Below are positions 35,902-49,257 of a DNA stretch of 64,000 bases, piece after piece. Source of the stretch: Amaurobius ferox (lineage: Eukaryota > Arthropoda > Arachnida > Araneae > Amaurobiidae); NCBI GenBank assembly GCA_951213105.1, contig OX578140.1:33561941-33625940 (forward strand). Reading direction: 5' to 3'. Every line of letters starts with the position of its first letter. The first letter of the stretch is position 1. A program made the translations under genes and the position numbers. The notes under the pieces were generated by a model. It saw only the letters and a program-made list of their open reading frames with translations. It was not told where the DNA came from and did not search any database.

Positions 35902-37968
35902 GCATGTATACTGTGAAATGTGTAAAGTTTAATGTTTAAATTGTATGTTGTTAGCTTACATTTTGTTGAAATGTTCTTTAGCTTCAGATAGTTTATGATT
36001 CCCTTAACATATTGCTTTGAAGTATGCATATTTAAGCGTCATGATTACAAGTAATATTGTATTTTTTATGAAAAGAAAATGATTGTAATTTATTGTTTTA
36101 AGCGTTTAGGGATGACTTAAATAAATGACATTGCAAATTTTAAATTCTGGTGATATTTTTTTTTAAACTTACGCTAATATTACGATATTTCTGTTCAACA
36201 ACTCAGAATGGTTTCCCATATTTCTGTTTTAGGCTAATTCAGTGCTTTTAGATATATACCATGTATGATATATACGAATTATTATTTCCTCTCGAACTTT
36301 ATTGCAGCATTTGGTATGGTTGGCTTCCATTTCTGCTTGATTTTTTAAAATTCCTGACAGTGTTTTATGAAAACATTTTAAATTTCTGAATAAAATGCAT
36401 ACAGTTTGCATACATTTCTACATAAAATTTTCAGGATACATTTCTCCATTATTTAGGACACGGAGTTAGTTTGATAGGTTTTGCAAGATTTATCTATTAA
36501 TTTTTCTTAAGAGTAATAATTGATAAATTATAGAAATCACAACGATACGTTCATTATATATTGATTTCATACGTTATTTGCATATTGATTCAAATTTTGG
36601 TTATAATAATTAGAGAAACAAAGGTTCTACAATTTTATCGAATGCGGAATCTAAAGTACGACAGATAAAGTATACGAGTAAACCGCTTATATATTTGTAA
36701 TATAATGTTCTTCAAGATGCATAACTAATAAAATATGTGGATTAGATCATCCCCAGGAAAGATTTCGTTCAAAATGCAAAGAGTATGCATATTTCAGCTA
36801 GGAGAAAATACTCAACTTTTCTAAACACTACTTAAAAACATTACATGCTGTGTGGTTTGTGTGTTTTATGCATGTTATTTCGCCATCTTTTATGGTTTAG
36901 CTGTCGGGATTTTCAAATTCTTTTACGACCTGTATAAGTGGGCCGTGAATTTTTAAACGTATACCGTAAAATGTTGAAGTTTAATGTTTAAATTATATGT
37001 CATTAGCTTACATTATGCTTACAAGCTCTTTAGATTCAGATAGCTGATATTTCGCATGGCTTATTGCTTTGAAATATGTATTTGAAAGCATCATGATTAT
37101 AACTAACATTTTATTTTTCTATAAATGCAAAATGATAGTGATTTAATGTATTAAGCGTTTGGGGATGACTTAAATAAATGACATTGCAAATTTTAAATTC
37201 TAGTAATATTATTTTTATACTTACGTTAATATTACGACATGGTTGTTTAACATGAAGTGATGCCCCATATATCTGTTTTAGGCTGATTTAGCAATTTAGG
37301 ATATACCATGAATGATATATAGGTCTTACTATTTTCTGTCGAACTTTATTGCTGTATTTGGTATAGTTGGCTTCTATTTCTGCTTGATATTTTAAAATTC
37401 CTGATAGTATTTTATCAAAACATTTTAACTTTCTGCATAAAATGTATGTTTCTTTGGGGCACGGTGTAAAGTTTTGATAGCTTTTGGAGGATTTACCTAC
37501 TAATATTTCTTAAGAGTAATGAATAATAAATTATAGCAATCACAACAATACGTTAATTGTGTATTGATTTCATACGTTATTTGTATATTGATTCATGTCT
37601 TGGTTATAATTATTAGAGAACCAAAGTTTCTACAAGTTTATTGTATGCGGAATTTAAAGTATGACATCTAAAGTATAAATAACTTATATATTTGTACTAT
37701 AATGTTCTCCAAGATGCATGACTAATAAAATATGTGGATTAAATCATCCCCAGGAAAGCTTTTGTACAAAACGCAGAGTATGCATTATTTCTGCTAGGAG
37801 AAAATACTCACAAAACTGAATGGGAATTTAGTGTTTGCTGATAATACTGATTCGTACCAAGAAAAGCATTCTAAAGCGAAAGAAATATTTGCGTATTCAT
37901 AAATGCGTCGAACACAATAAGCTCAAAAAATGAAAATAATTCCTTCAAACACAAATACAAGAGAAAAA

Positions 37969-38865
37969 ATCTGATGTGGGCAGCACATGACTTTCCTTAT
38001 ATAATTCAATGAATTCACTACTTTTACACCAAAAAAATAGCTTATTCTTATAGTAGATACTTATATTCCTTTCAAGATATTGAATTTTCGTCAATTAGTC
38101 GTCATTTTTAACCATTTGGCGAGATTTTCGTAAATTTGGCGACATTTAAAAAAGTCGCCAAGTTGGCGACATTCCGCCAAATTCGTCGCCAAAATATCGC
38201 CAAGTGTTATGGAAGTAGAAATAAGTTATTCTTACAGCAGATAAATGACTATTTCCTTCAAATACAAAAGTATTACTCAAAGTATCTTTTCTCATGAATG
38301 GAATGAGCTAGATCCACAAGAATGATGCCACCAAATTTATCGCATGGTATTACATATGAAAAGTGAACATGTTTCTCAATAGGAAATATTTTTTTTATTT
38401 TATATGACTTTTTGATATTTTTTTTTGAAAAATGTGCAATATCTCAAGAACGGTTCATGTTAGAGTTCTAAAATTTATGTCAATCGTTTTCTAATGAAAC
38501 ATTACATAAGAAATGTCTATTTGCGTAACTTTATTAGCGGTTTTAATTTTTTGACAATTTTTCAAAATTTCACTCGAAAATTTATGGGGGTTCTGAACAT
38601 TCGATTGCGTATAAAAACAATAGGCTTTCAGTGTTTACAGATTGTGATTTTTGTGACAAATGTCGTTCGAATCGGTCCATTCGTTCGTCAGTTATCGTCT
38701 CCACAGACTCACTGACACACACACACACACACACAGACATCACTTCAAAAATGTTTGATTCGTGATCAGGGATGCTTGAAACGTGCTCTCCCGTCGAAAA
38801 TTCGAATTCGAATTTTTGACCCCGTCACAATACTTTCCTTATACATTATGTATATAAGGAAAGTA
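37969..38865 (-). repeat. Helentron/DINE-1-like repeat, family 1 (copy G)
   Basis: It is full-length in reverse orientation: the ATCTGATGTGGGC stem-loop end at left, the palindrome ending ATATAAGGAAAGTA at right, a CA core, and GGCGA motifs near the 3' end. It lies inside a unit of the 1.2-kb array. Sibling units show the empty site, with only an A run shared by both flanks, so any target duplication is no more than a few A. Confidence 0.75.
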
Positions 38866-40960
38866 AAAAGAAGGAATCAGACAAGAATTAAATGAATCAT
38901 TTAAGATGATTGTAAATCATTAAAGGACATTTAGTATCTTAATGCCTCAGAGCAAAACAGCTGAAATTTTATAAATTTTCTAGGAAGCACTTAAAAACAT
39001 TACATGCTGTGTGGTATGTGTGTTTTATGCATGTTGTTTTGCTATCTTTTATGGTTTTACTGTTGGGATTTTCAGATTCGTTTTCGAAGTATATAAGTGG
39101 TTTCTAAAAGTATACCTTAAAATGTTGACGTTCAATGTTTAAATTGCATGTTGTTAGCTTACATTATGCTTAAACACTTTTTAGATTCTGATAGATTATG
39201 ATTCGCACGATTTACTGCTTTGAAATATGCATATTTAAGCATCATGATTATAAGTAATATTTCATTTTTTATAAATGGAAAATGATTGTAATTTAATATT
39301 TTAAGCGTTTAGGGATGACTTAAATAGACGAAATTGTAAATTTTATATTCTAGCGATTTTTTTATACCGTTAATATTACGGTATTTCTGTTTAACTCAGA
39401 GTGATTTCCCATATTTCTGTTTTAGGCTGATTCACTGATTTTACATGTATACGATGTATGATATAAACGTATTATTACTTTTTGTCGAACTTTATTGTAG
39501 TATTTGATATAGTTGGCTTCCATTTCTGCTTGATTTTTTAAATTTCTGACTGTGTTTTATCAAAACATTTTAAATTTCGGTGTAAAATGCATGTTTCTTT
39601 GGAACACGGAGTAAAGTTTTGATAGATTTTGAAAGATTTATCTATTATTATTTTTCAATAATTATTGATAAATTTTAGCAGTCATAACGATACGTTATAT
39701 TGTATTTTGATTTCATTATTTGGGTTATAAATATTCGAGAACAAAATTTTCTACAAGTCTAATGCATATGGCATCTAAAGCATGACATCTAAAATACGGC
39801 ATTTAAAGTTTAAACCACTTATATATTTTAATACATAATATTCTTCAAGATGAACAATTAATAAAATATGTGGATTAAATAATTTCTAGGAATGCTTTCG
39901 TTCAAAACACAAATAATATTCATTAATTCTGCTTGGAGAAAATACTCAAAAAAATTAATGGGAATTCAGTATTTGCTGATAAGGCTGGTTACACACCAAG
40001 AAATGGATTCAAAAGCAAAAGGAACATTAGGGCATTCATAAATATGTCGAACATAATAAACTGATAAAAAATGAAGAAAATATTCCTTCAAACATAAATA
40101 CAAGAGAGACAAGAAGGAGCCAGAAAAGAATTAAATGAATCAATTAAAAGGATTGTAAATTATTAAAGGGCACTTAGTGTCTTAACGCCTCGGAGCAGCA
40201 AAGCTGAATTTTTGGAACTTTTCTCAGAAGCACGTAACGACGTTACATGCAGTGTGGTTTGTGTGCTTTATGCATGCTATTTTGCTATCTTTTCTGGTTT
40301 ACTAGTTGTGATTTTCAACTTTTTTTTTTACGTATATAAGGGGCCCGTAAATTTTTAGAAGTATATCGTAAAATATGTAAAATTTAATGTTTAAATTGTA
40401 TGTTGTTAGCTTACATTTTGCTAAAACGCTATTTAGATTCAGCTAGCTTATGATTCGCATAACTTGTTGCTTTGAAATATGCATATATAAGAGTCGTGAT
40501 TACAAGTAATATTTTATTTTTTTTATAAATGGAAAATTATTTTTATTTATTGTATTAAGCTTTTGAGTATGACTTAAATAAATGACATTGCAAATTTTAA
40601 ATTCTGGTGATATTTTTTTATACTAACGCTAATATTACTGCATTTCTGTTTAACTGGAATTGTTTCCCATATTTCTGTTTTAGGCTAATTCAGTGATTTT
40701 ATGTATATACCATGTATGATATATATATGCATTATTATTTTCTGTCGAACATTATTGTAGTTTTTGTTATGGATGGCATCCATTTCTGCTTGATATTTGA
40801 AAATTCCTGACAGTATTTTATCAAAACATTTTAAATTTCTGCATAAAATTCTTGTTTCTTTGGGCCTCGGAGTTTAGTTTTGCTGCGTTTTGCAAGATTT
40901 ATCTATTCATGTTTCTTAAGATTAATGATAATAAATATAAACAGTAAGCAACTATTATGT

Positions 40961-42292
40961 TCAGTAGAAAGTCCAGTGTCTAGATTTATGATATTTTTTA
41001 TACTTTTATAGTGTTTGAGGAATATTCTTATCAAGTTAAAGAAAGAAAATTTCGGTTTCTAAAGCTTGCAATGTTTCTACTAGTTTACGTTGTAATTAAT
41101 GTTGTAATGTTTCTACTAGTTTATGCTGTAATTAATCTACTAGTTTATGTTGTGATTTTTAAAACATTTAAATTGTCAGGTTATTTTGATTAGCAGTTTG
41201 GCGAATTTTTTTTTATTAATCACATTTGCTCTACTAATTTCGAAAAGTAGTCATTTTTTTAAAAATTTTCAATTGGTCAAAAAAAACAGTTTTTGTATTA
41301 CCTCATCTAAATGTCAAAGATAAATTAAAAAAAATATGTGACTTTAAAAATTAGTACCGTTGTACATGTATAATTGCTTTTCTTTCAGCACATAAATCTG
41401 TTTACTTTTCATATTTAGGATATTTTAGTGCTGTAAAATATTTGTAAAAAAGTGGATGTATTCTATCCAAGGGTAAGACTAAAATTTGTTTCTTTTACAA
41501 TCATTGTTTGCTCCAAAAAATATGTTATTCTCCTTTTTCGAATCCGGTTCACCATCGAAATTTTTTGTATGCAGTAATTACACGAATAAGTCGGGATTGG
41601 AAAGAAATACGGCCTATACTTTCAAAATATTAATTAATCTTGGTCATGCTTTTAAAACTGTTTGGTCATATTTCATAAAAATTTTATCATATTGAATTAT
41701 TATCGTGCAAGTTTGGGAGTAGGACCCCGAAAATTCTTTGAATTTTAATGCAAAACTATTTTCTAGAAATTCTTCAGAAAACTCTTATCAATTATGTTTA
41801 ACCCTGTAGTCAATCAGATCCAAAGACGTATTATCTTGTACCAGGAAAGGGCTGTCCACAGCTCCATAACTACCGGATGTACGTCGATAACTTTAGAGAT
41901 TGGCCAGATGTTTTTGAGTTCCCCTTAATATAAAATCCATTTAAATCCAGGTCACAATATACTTAACATTGCCTTTTAGATCTCGTGTTCTTAAAACATG
42001 TCTTAAGATGATTAAATTCTGGTCAAGTGTAATGAAATGCATTGCTTTGCTGTAATGGATATTTCTTCTTCGTTTACAGCATACATAATATCACAAGTGG
42101 TAAATAACTTTTAAAGTATGGTTGAGTTTTATTTTACGATATTATTGTAAAAGGAAGCATTGTTTTTCCCGATACATTTTTATTTTCCTTATATACATCC
42201 CTATATATTTCTCTATCCCTACTATTAGCATCCCTGTATACATCTCTATATGCTATATCCTTATATACATATTTACATCCTTATATACATTT
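40961..42292. other. No recognised gene; small minisatellites
   Basis: About 2.7 copies of a ~33-bp unit (ATGTTTCTACTAGTTTACGT) lie at 41070-41158. A CCTTATATACAT-type repeat lies at 42188-42310 and leads into copy H. Frames lack motifs. Confidence 0.5.
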
Positions 42293-43402
42293 TTATTTTC
42301 TCTATATGTATAGGGAAAGTAATGTGGCTGAGTCCAAAATTTGAATTCGAGTTTTTGACGGAAGAATACGTATTAATATACATTGAACACAAAGAGAACG
42401 TTTTTGAAGGTGTGTGTGTGTTTCCATGGACGTGATATCTCACAAACGAACGAAGGGTTTCAACATTAATTTGATAAAATTATTACAATCAGTGATTACT
42501 GGAAGCTTATTGATTTTAAATTCGATCAAATATGTTGAAGACTTCCCAGTTTTCGAATGAATTTTTGAAAAAAAAATAATTACCTTTAAAAATGGTAAAT
42601 AAATAATAATTTCAAACGCAATTTCAATTAGAAGATAAATTATACAAATTTTACATATGACGCATAATACATATGATTACAATTTATGGTTAAGTTCTTA
42701 AAAACCGTTCTTGAGTATATATTGCAAGATTTCCGAATAAATTTTTGAAAAAATCCTTAAAAAATAAAAGTCTTAAATACTGTTGAATAAGTATTCCATA
42801 CTTAAATCTTGATTACTAAAAGCGAATGAAACACACTTTAGAATGTTATCATGAACCAGATATTTCGTATTTTTCAAATACATCTAACGAAATAAATTAT
42901 ATAAAATTTACAAAAGTAACAAGTATTGTCCTACGTGTTTACTTTCCATGTATAATATTATGCAACAAATCTGTTAAAATCATTGTCATGGATCTAGCCC
43001 ACTTCAGATTCACGAGAGAAAATATTTTTCGTATAACGTTTTCATTTTGACGGTAAATAATTCCCCAATAGTCGCTTATTTCATTAATTAAATGACAGTA
43101 AATTATATTAATTAAATGCCAGATGAATTTTGATGAGGATTTTGTACGTGAGTATGAATAAGTCATTCCATTTAGACTCATAAGTTGCCCACAGTGTTCA
43201 GTTTCATTTCACGTGATGTGAATTCAATACTACAAACATTGAACTGTGGTTTTTGCGCATCATTATTTTAATGTGGAAGATCCAGACCGTCCTACTCGCT
43301 CGTCCTAAGAGTAGAGCAGCTGTTTGGACGGCCGGACCATTATTTTAATGTGGAAGAAGTTAGTTCTTCATGCAGGGAATGTCATGTGCTGCCCGCATTA
43401 GA
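42293..43402 (+). repeat. Helentron/DINE-1-like repeat, family 3 (copy H)
   Basis: The 5' palindrome-like CTCTATATGTATAGGGAAAG is followed by TTTGAATTCGAGTTTTTGACGG. The 3' end carries TGCAGGGAATGTCATGTGCTGCCCGCATTAGAT. It aligns with the outer parts of copy D and holds the SINE tail insertion at 43281. Confidence 0.6.
43281..43337 (-). mobile_element. 57-bp SINE tail-hairpin insertion
   Basis: CATTATTTTAATGTGGAAGA occurs at 43261-43280 and 43338-43357, enclosing TCCAGACCGTCC...GGACGGCCGGAC. The last bases of the repeat may belong to the SINE. The corresponding site in copy D (near 18050) lacks the insert. Confidence 0.75.
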
Positions 43403-43779
43403 TATTTTAATTCGCGATTTTGTCGGATAAGTATCTTTTTAGATCACCAGCTCATATTTTGTATTTTTTTTAAAGGAGTGTGTGCATAAATCTGCAACAT
43501 GTAGTCGCGATATCTCAAGAATGAATAATCCTAGAACTATGAAATTTTTTGTGTTGATACCTTACGCTATAAAGCTAGAATTAGAGAAAATTGAAGTAAT
43601 TTCCGTGTTCGAAATGCGGCATTTAAGCAATTATATTTCTATAGCATTATTTTATAGAGAAACCATGAAAACTTCATATTTAGATTTTATTATTTCCGAA
43701 ATTTCAAATGCAAACGCAAGTGTTTATACTTGGTTTAATTAATATGTATAAAAGATTTACTTGTATATTCATAAAATGA

Positions 43780-45925
43780 AAAAAAAAATCTTAGTAGTTA
43801 TAGTTCAAGCCCAATGTGTAAGTTCCAAGTTTTAGTCAGTCAGCCTGTTTCACTCAGTTGTTTGATATTTAATATATAGATTAATTTATACCTTTGGAAA
43901 TGAAAAATCCAGCTGTAATATCACTAATTTCAAGAGTAATAGCGTAAAATATAACAAAATACACTATTTTTAAGAAATTTTAACCATAACTTTAATGTCC
44001 GATAATTTGAAATCGGATTTTTAGTTATACACGTATTCACATACCTCAAAAATTAAAAAAAAATCTTATTAGTTATAGGTGACGTCCAACGTGTAAGTTT
44101 CAAATTTTAGTCAGTCAGTCAGTCTCACTCAGCTGCTTGGTATTTAATATATATATTAATTTATACATTTAAAAATGAGAAAACCAACTGTAATATCACT
44201 AATTGTAAGAATAATAATGCAAAATGTAACAAAATATAATATTTTCAAACATTTTCAATCAAAACCTTAATGCCCGATAATTTGAAATCAGATTTTTTTA
44301 TACACATATTTACATACTTCAAAAAAATAAGAAAATTCTCATTAGTTATAGGTCATGTCCAACGTGTACGTTTCAAGTTGTTTTAGTCAGTCAGCCAGTC
44401 TCACTCAGCTGTGTGTTAATTAATATATAGATTAATTTATACATTTAACAGGAAAGATCAATCATGCTTAAATCATTGATTATGAAACACTTTCCAACTT
44501 CAATGCAATTTTATTTAAACAAGTCTAAAATGCAATACATTCCTCGGTAATATTTTGAAACTTATCACAATACTGCATTAATTTATTATATTTGAAAACT
44601 TAAACCTTCATCGAAAAAAATGAACTTCATTCAAATGACGGCATTGAAATATAAATTGCCTGGTTTAAACATCTCTAAAATGTTATACATTCCTCGGTAA
44701 TAGTTTTAGAATTATCATAATACTACGATAATTTATTGTATTTGAAAACTTCATCGAAAACAATTGAAATTAATTCAAATGACGTCATAGAAAAAATAAC
44801 ACGACTGGATCTCACTATAAAAACAGGATTTCATTCATAACTTTCTCCCATTCATGTCATTCATTACAATACTATAATAATTTATTTTATTTAAACATTT
44901 TGTTTAAGACCATGGAGCTACAAAAAATTAAACTCTATGCTTGAAACTTCATCGAAAAAAATCGTCCTTCTCTTTATGAAATCAATTAATATTTCATTCA
45001 TATCAGCTATGCAGACTCCATGGACTGAATTATTTTGTGTTAAAAAAGTACAGGAATTCTAATGCAACTCATTCTATATATTTTGCTGTTTACATTTTAC
45101 ATAGGTGAAAAATAGGCTTAGTTGTAGAAATAATCAAATTTAGATGAGCATTTAAACTCAAATATATTGTCATTGCGTTGTTTCAGTATGTAGATGCACA
45201 GAATTTAAGCAAAAATAAAGTAGTTTTAGGACGGATACAACACTCAATATGAATTAAAAAGAACTTAAAAAAATCACGATTTTGAAACAAGATGGATGCC
45301 ATATATCATTTTGAAGTGGGTCATGTGGTCGTTTCATAGCATGGTCACGTGATCGTTTCATATAAGAGGTGTAATTATTATTTTAATTTTTATTTAAAAA
45401 ACTACTGAATATATTTCGCTGAATTTTTTTTTATATATTTTATGGAACAATTTAAATATTACCTAAAATTTTCGAAGCAATTTGTGAATTTTAAATCCGC
45501 TTAAAAAATGTTTGAAAAATTAGGTCCCATAGAGCTCAATGTATTTCATTTTTTCGACCCGGGTTCAATCCAAAACTAATTGGGTGATATTATTTATTTA
45601 TATTCCCATAGGTTCTACAGACCGTCTGAACAACATACTAAAATTTCATTTTGATTAAGTCATTTTTACGGCAGTTATCGTGCTAACGGACAGACAGACA
45701 GACAGACAGACAGACAGAATGAACAAAGTCATAAGCACTTTTCAACTATGTTGTAAAGTGTTAAAAATGAGAAAATCAACTGTAAAATCATTAATTGCAG
45801 GAGTAATAATGTAAAATATAACAAAATACAATATTTTCAAGCAATTTTAACCATAGCCTTAATGTCCGATAATATGAAATCAGAATTTTAGTTATACACA
45901 TATTAACATATCTTAAAAATTTCAC
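43780..45925. repeat. Tandem array, ~275-bp period, three units, third unit split
   Basis: AGTCAGTCAG recurs near 43836, 44113 and 44385. The third unit stops at 44458 and continues at 45764, interrupted by the family-C element. Confidence 0.85.
44459..45763 (+). repeat. Family-C non-autonomous element, copy 2 (intact insertion)
   Basis: It starts CAGGAAAGATCAATCATGC and ends with (GACA)n at 45690-45717 and the AGCACTTT...AAAGTGTTAA hairpin region. The neighbouring unit of the tandem array gives the empty site TACATTTAAAAATGAG. Joining the flanks restores it with at most two extra A, so there is no real target duplication. Confidence 0.7.
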
Positions 45926-46969
45926 TTCCGTGATATTGGTAACTTTGAAACGATGCCAGGCATAATTTTGAATCAAAATAAACTCAAAACTCTGATACGT
46001 GAGGGATCGAATTTACTTAAAATATATATAATTTGAGGTTTATTCAATATTTGTGTAGCGCCGCGAATTGTTAAGTTATGCATGCATGAAAGAGATAATA
46101 AAGATTTTAAACTTTACATGCTTGCTATAAGAGTTATCACAAGAATATTCTAAATATTTTGGAGCTATTTTCGCTGGTATACTTTTAAAATCTTTATCGT
46201 AAGAGCTATTTGCTAAATATTTTTATTGGATTTTGGAGATTTTTATTAGTTAGCTAATATGTACAAGGGTATGTTTCAGTTTAATTCATTATATACACAT
46301 GGAGAAACTATTGAAAGAATATGGTGGCAAAACTCTTCGTTTAAAACACATAATAAATCAAAATAAGGATGCCATTCGGTTTCGGAAATAAGAACAGACT
46401 TTTCTTCAGGACACAAAGACAGAGCAGTCACTCAACAAAAGAAAAAAGGCATCAATCAACTGAGAAATCAGCATGTAACACAGTGTATAAAATGTGATAT
46501 GTTTAACATTCGGTTGACAAACCTGTTCCTAGATTTTTTGTCGTGTTTCCTCTATCCCCGTGTGCTGAAGCATGGTGTGTTTGCCTCTAAAACTACTTGA
46601 GAACCTTTTCTTTTATTTTATGCTATACTAAAATATGTACCCACCGTTACCCAAGATTTAAGTAGGTATTAATTAAATTCATTCATTCAATTTTTCAAAA
46701 GGCGCAGTTTTTCAAAGACTGCTGCGTGAGCAGACTTACAGATCTGCTCCGCTCTGTAAACGGGTGTAATATTTTATATATGACCCTAAGCACGCTTTAA
46801 TCCGTTGTGTTGCGGTGTATTACGTCTTGAACATGGAGCGTAGCACATCGATGTAATACGATACTGTAATACGACTACGCATTATGTCCTGAATTTGCCT
46901 TTTGCCCTTTATGCGAGAGTAATACACTCTAAATGCGCTCATTTGAAACGTCTTTCTGTCTGTGCGCGT
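45926..46969. other. No recognised gene
   Basis: AT-rich. The patch at 46700-46960 is richer in GC and has TACGC/GCGTA words, but no motif-bearing frame or RNA gene. Confidence 0.5.
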
Positions 46970-47100
46970 GAATACTGTTGATACGCCCTAAATAAGCTCC
47001 TTTGATACGCTGTAAATAAGCTCTTTTGATGCTCCCTAAATAAGTTCTTATGATACGCCCTAAATAATCTTTTGTGATACGTCCTAAATAGGCGTGCGAG
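46970..47100. repeat. Minisatellite, ~28-bp unit
   Basis: Four to five units of TGATACGCCCTAAATAAGCT with small changes. The minus-strand frame across it (YLGRI repeats) is a by-product. Confidence 0.85.
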
Positions 47101-47609
47101 GCACATTCAAATTGGGGATTGTTAAACTTATTCACAATCAACTGTACATATTTTAAATGAAAATATTCGCAATAAAATAAATCCTCAAGGCATCATATAT
47201 GTTTTTCATCATGCAGTTTGTTTCTTACCATTTTCCGAGAATACAATCCGTTTAAAAACTTTTTTAAGGGTTGTGTTTGAGAATACGAGTGACATTACAT
47301 CATAGTAATTTTATTGCGGAATTCCAAGAATGGGAGCCGTCACATCTCAATTCTTACCCATCGGTTTTATACGCCTGCGTAAAAGGGAGAATTTATGACC
47401 TTGATCTTTTGCAGCATCCTATGGTTTGTTAAAAATTATGGATACATTTATACTTTATAAAATTATAATTTATCATCGGATGGCTTCAGGAAAAAACACT
47501 TAGCAATATCAGTGTGGAATTTTTAAAGGAGCTGCTATTAAATTATAAATCGAATTATCAGTTATTTTTTATATATCGCAATTTTAAAATCGTTCACGGC
47601 TTCAAAACA
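47101..47609. other. No recognised gene
   Basis: AT-rich sequence with no frame of note. It leads into the TA microsatellite. Confidence 0.5.

Positions 47610-47610
<1 letters not shown>

Positions 47611-47686
<76 letters not shown>
47611..47686. repeat. (TA)n microsatellite, ~38 units
   Basis: Perfect TA run. Frames of YIYIYI residues on both strands are artefacts. Confidence 0.95.
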
Positions 47687-47687
<1 letters not shown>

Positions 47688-47948
47688 TGCTGGATAATTG
47701 CTAAGGACGGATGATGACATTATCCCCCATAGAAACCACAAAGTGAAGGTAAGCAAAATGTGGAAAATTAGAATAAGTGCAGGATACAGGAAGAAGAGAT
47801 ATGCGTATGCAAATTCTTCATTACAACGCCTGTTCGTCACGTGGTAGCACTGATAAGAGATTTAAAGGATTTGACTCGTGTGGGCAGTTGTTGTTCCAAG
47901 TGAAAGTTTTACGGGAAAGATTTAATTGATGAACTTGAAATTTTAGGT

Positions 47949-48978
47949 ATGTCTTTCTGATATCACTTAAATGAATTTACGCGTGGCCGAATTATTGGAG
48001 AGATCACAGAAGGACGAAAATAACAGATGTTGCCAGAGAGTTCGACATCGCCCACAGCGTTGTATCACGGCTGTGGCAAGTATTTAAAACAACTGGAATG
48101 TGTGGAATGTGTAGCAAGCATCACGGGGGAAGTTGTGTTAGAAGTACGACGCCTGCAGGAGACATGTACCTTGTCCTATCGGCAAAAAGGGACCGGCGCC
48201 CCACAGCTCAGCAGGTGGCAAATCAGCTTCTTGCTACTACAGGACAAACTTCTCCCGAAAAACTGTAGCCAGACGTTTGGGAGGAGCCGCACGCAGACCT
48301 GTTTTGTGTGTCCCATTGCGCAGACTGCACCGTGCGGCCCGTTTGCAATGGTGTCGTGAGCATCGCAATTGGACCGAACAGGACTGGGTTTGCGTATTAT
48401 TCTCAGATGAGAGTAATTTCAGTCTGTTATCGGACTGTAGACGCCAACTGATCTGGCGTGAGAGTGGTACTACTTATAGTCCAGAAAATATCCAGGAATG
48501 GAACCGATATCCGACATGCAGTATTATGGTATGGACCTGCATCATGATCAATGGTCGCACGCCCCTACATGTGATTGCAACTGGGACTATGGCCGGCTAA
48601 CTATACATTGATGAAGTTCTACTTCCTCATGTTCGTCTTTCCCGTGGTGCTGCCGGTGATAAATTTGTTTTCATGGACGACAACGCACCATGTCATCGAA
48701 CACTCGCTGTTCAGAAATGTCTAGTCAGCGAGGGTATTCAATGCTTCGTATGGATCGTACGTTCTCCAGATCTAAACCCCATTGAAAATGTTTGGGATGC
48801 TTTGGGAAGGCGATTTGCTGGTCGAAAATATCCTCCAACAAACAAGAACACCCTCATCCGTGCCCTGACAGAGGAGTGGGATAACTTGCCTCAACAGCTG
48901 CTGGATAATGTTGTGCAAAACATGACACGACGTGTGGAATGTTGCATCACACTCCACGGTGAACATATTCTGTACTGA
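47949..48978 (+). pseudogene. Tc1-type transposase, inactivated (DD34E)
   Basis: The coding remains span about 343 codons, the normal Tc1 transposase length. The N-terminal part has the helix-turn-helix-like run TDVAREFDIAHSVVSRLW. The catalytic triad is visible as FSDESNF (Asp codon 48406), DNAPCH (48679) and SPDLNPIENVW (Glu codon 48784), with 34 residues between the second Asp and Glu. It is broken by an in-frame TGA at 47958, a frameshift near 48020, a frameshift near 48257 and a TAA at 48597-48599. The family cuts and pastes DNA at TA dinucleotides. I could not find the terminal inverted repeats with confidence. The GC content is higher than its surroundings. Confidence 0.88.
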
Positions 48979-49216
48979 CACCTTTCTTAAAGATGCCTGC
49001 TGTCGTTCATATGCATTTTCCCATTTCTCCGTGCACAGCATCAAATGAACATTTTCCCCTTTCAAATGCTTCAAAACCTTCTGTATGTTCCAGAACAATA
49101 AATGATTTCTATTCTAATGTCCGAACAGTGTGGCAACAAAATTTTATCCTGCTAAACCTCCACCCCCGCTTAATGTTGTGGTACATTGCAATTTGTGATC
49201 AGTCCATAGCAATTGT
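48979..49216. other. 3' flank of the Tc1 element
   Basis: Moderate-GC sequence with AATAAATGATTT near 49097, perhaps the element's untranslated end. No terminal inverted repeat was identified. Confidence 0.4.
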
Positions 49217-49257
49217 ATATATATATTGTATATAATACAATATATATATATATATAT

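Larger units (their letters stand above)
33900..40960. repeat. Tandem array of ~1.1-1.26-kb units, diverged
   Basis: TTACATGCTGTGTGG recurs near 35718, 36842, 39001 and 40240. After removing the 897-bp copy G the spacings are about 1.12, 1.26 and 1.24 kb. Other shared landmarks include AATACAAGAG, CACTTAGTGTCTTAACGCCTCGG, and CCCATATTTCTGTTTTAGGCT. The first partial unit is the most diverged. No frame is conserved between units, so it looks non-coding. Confidence 0.85.

Noticed and set aside
47514..47840. Membrane-like frames made of Ile-Tyr repeats
   Set aside because: They translate the (TA)n microsatellite.
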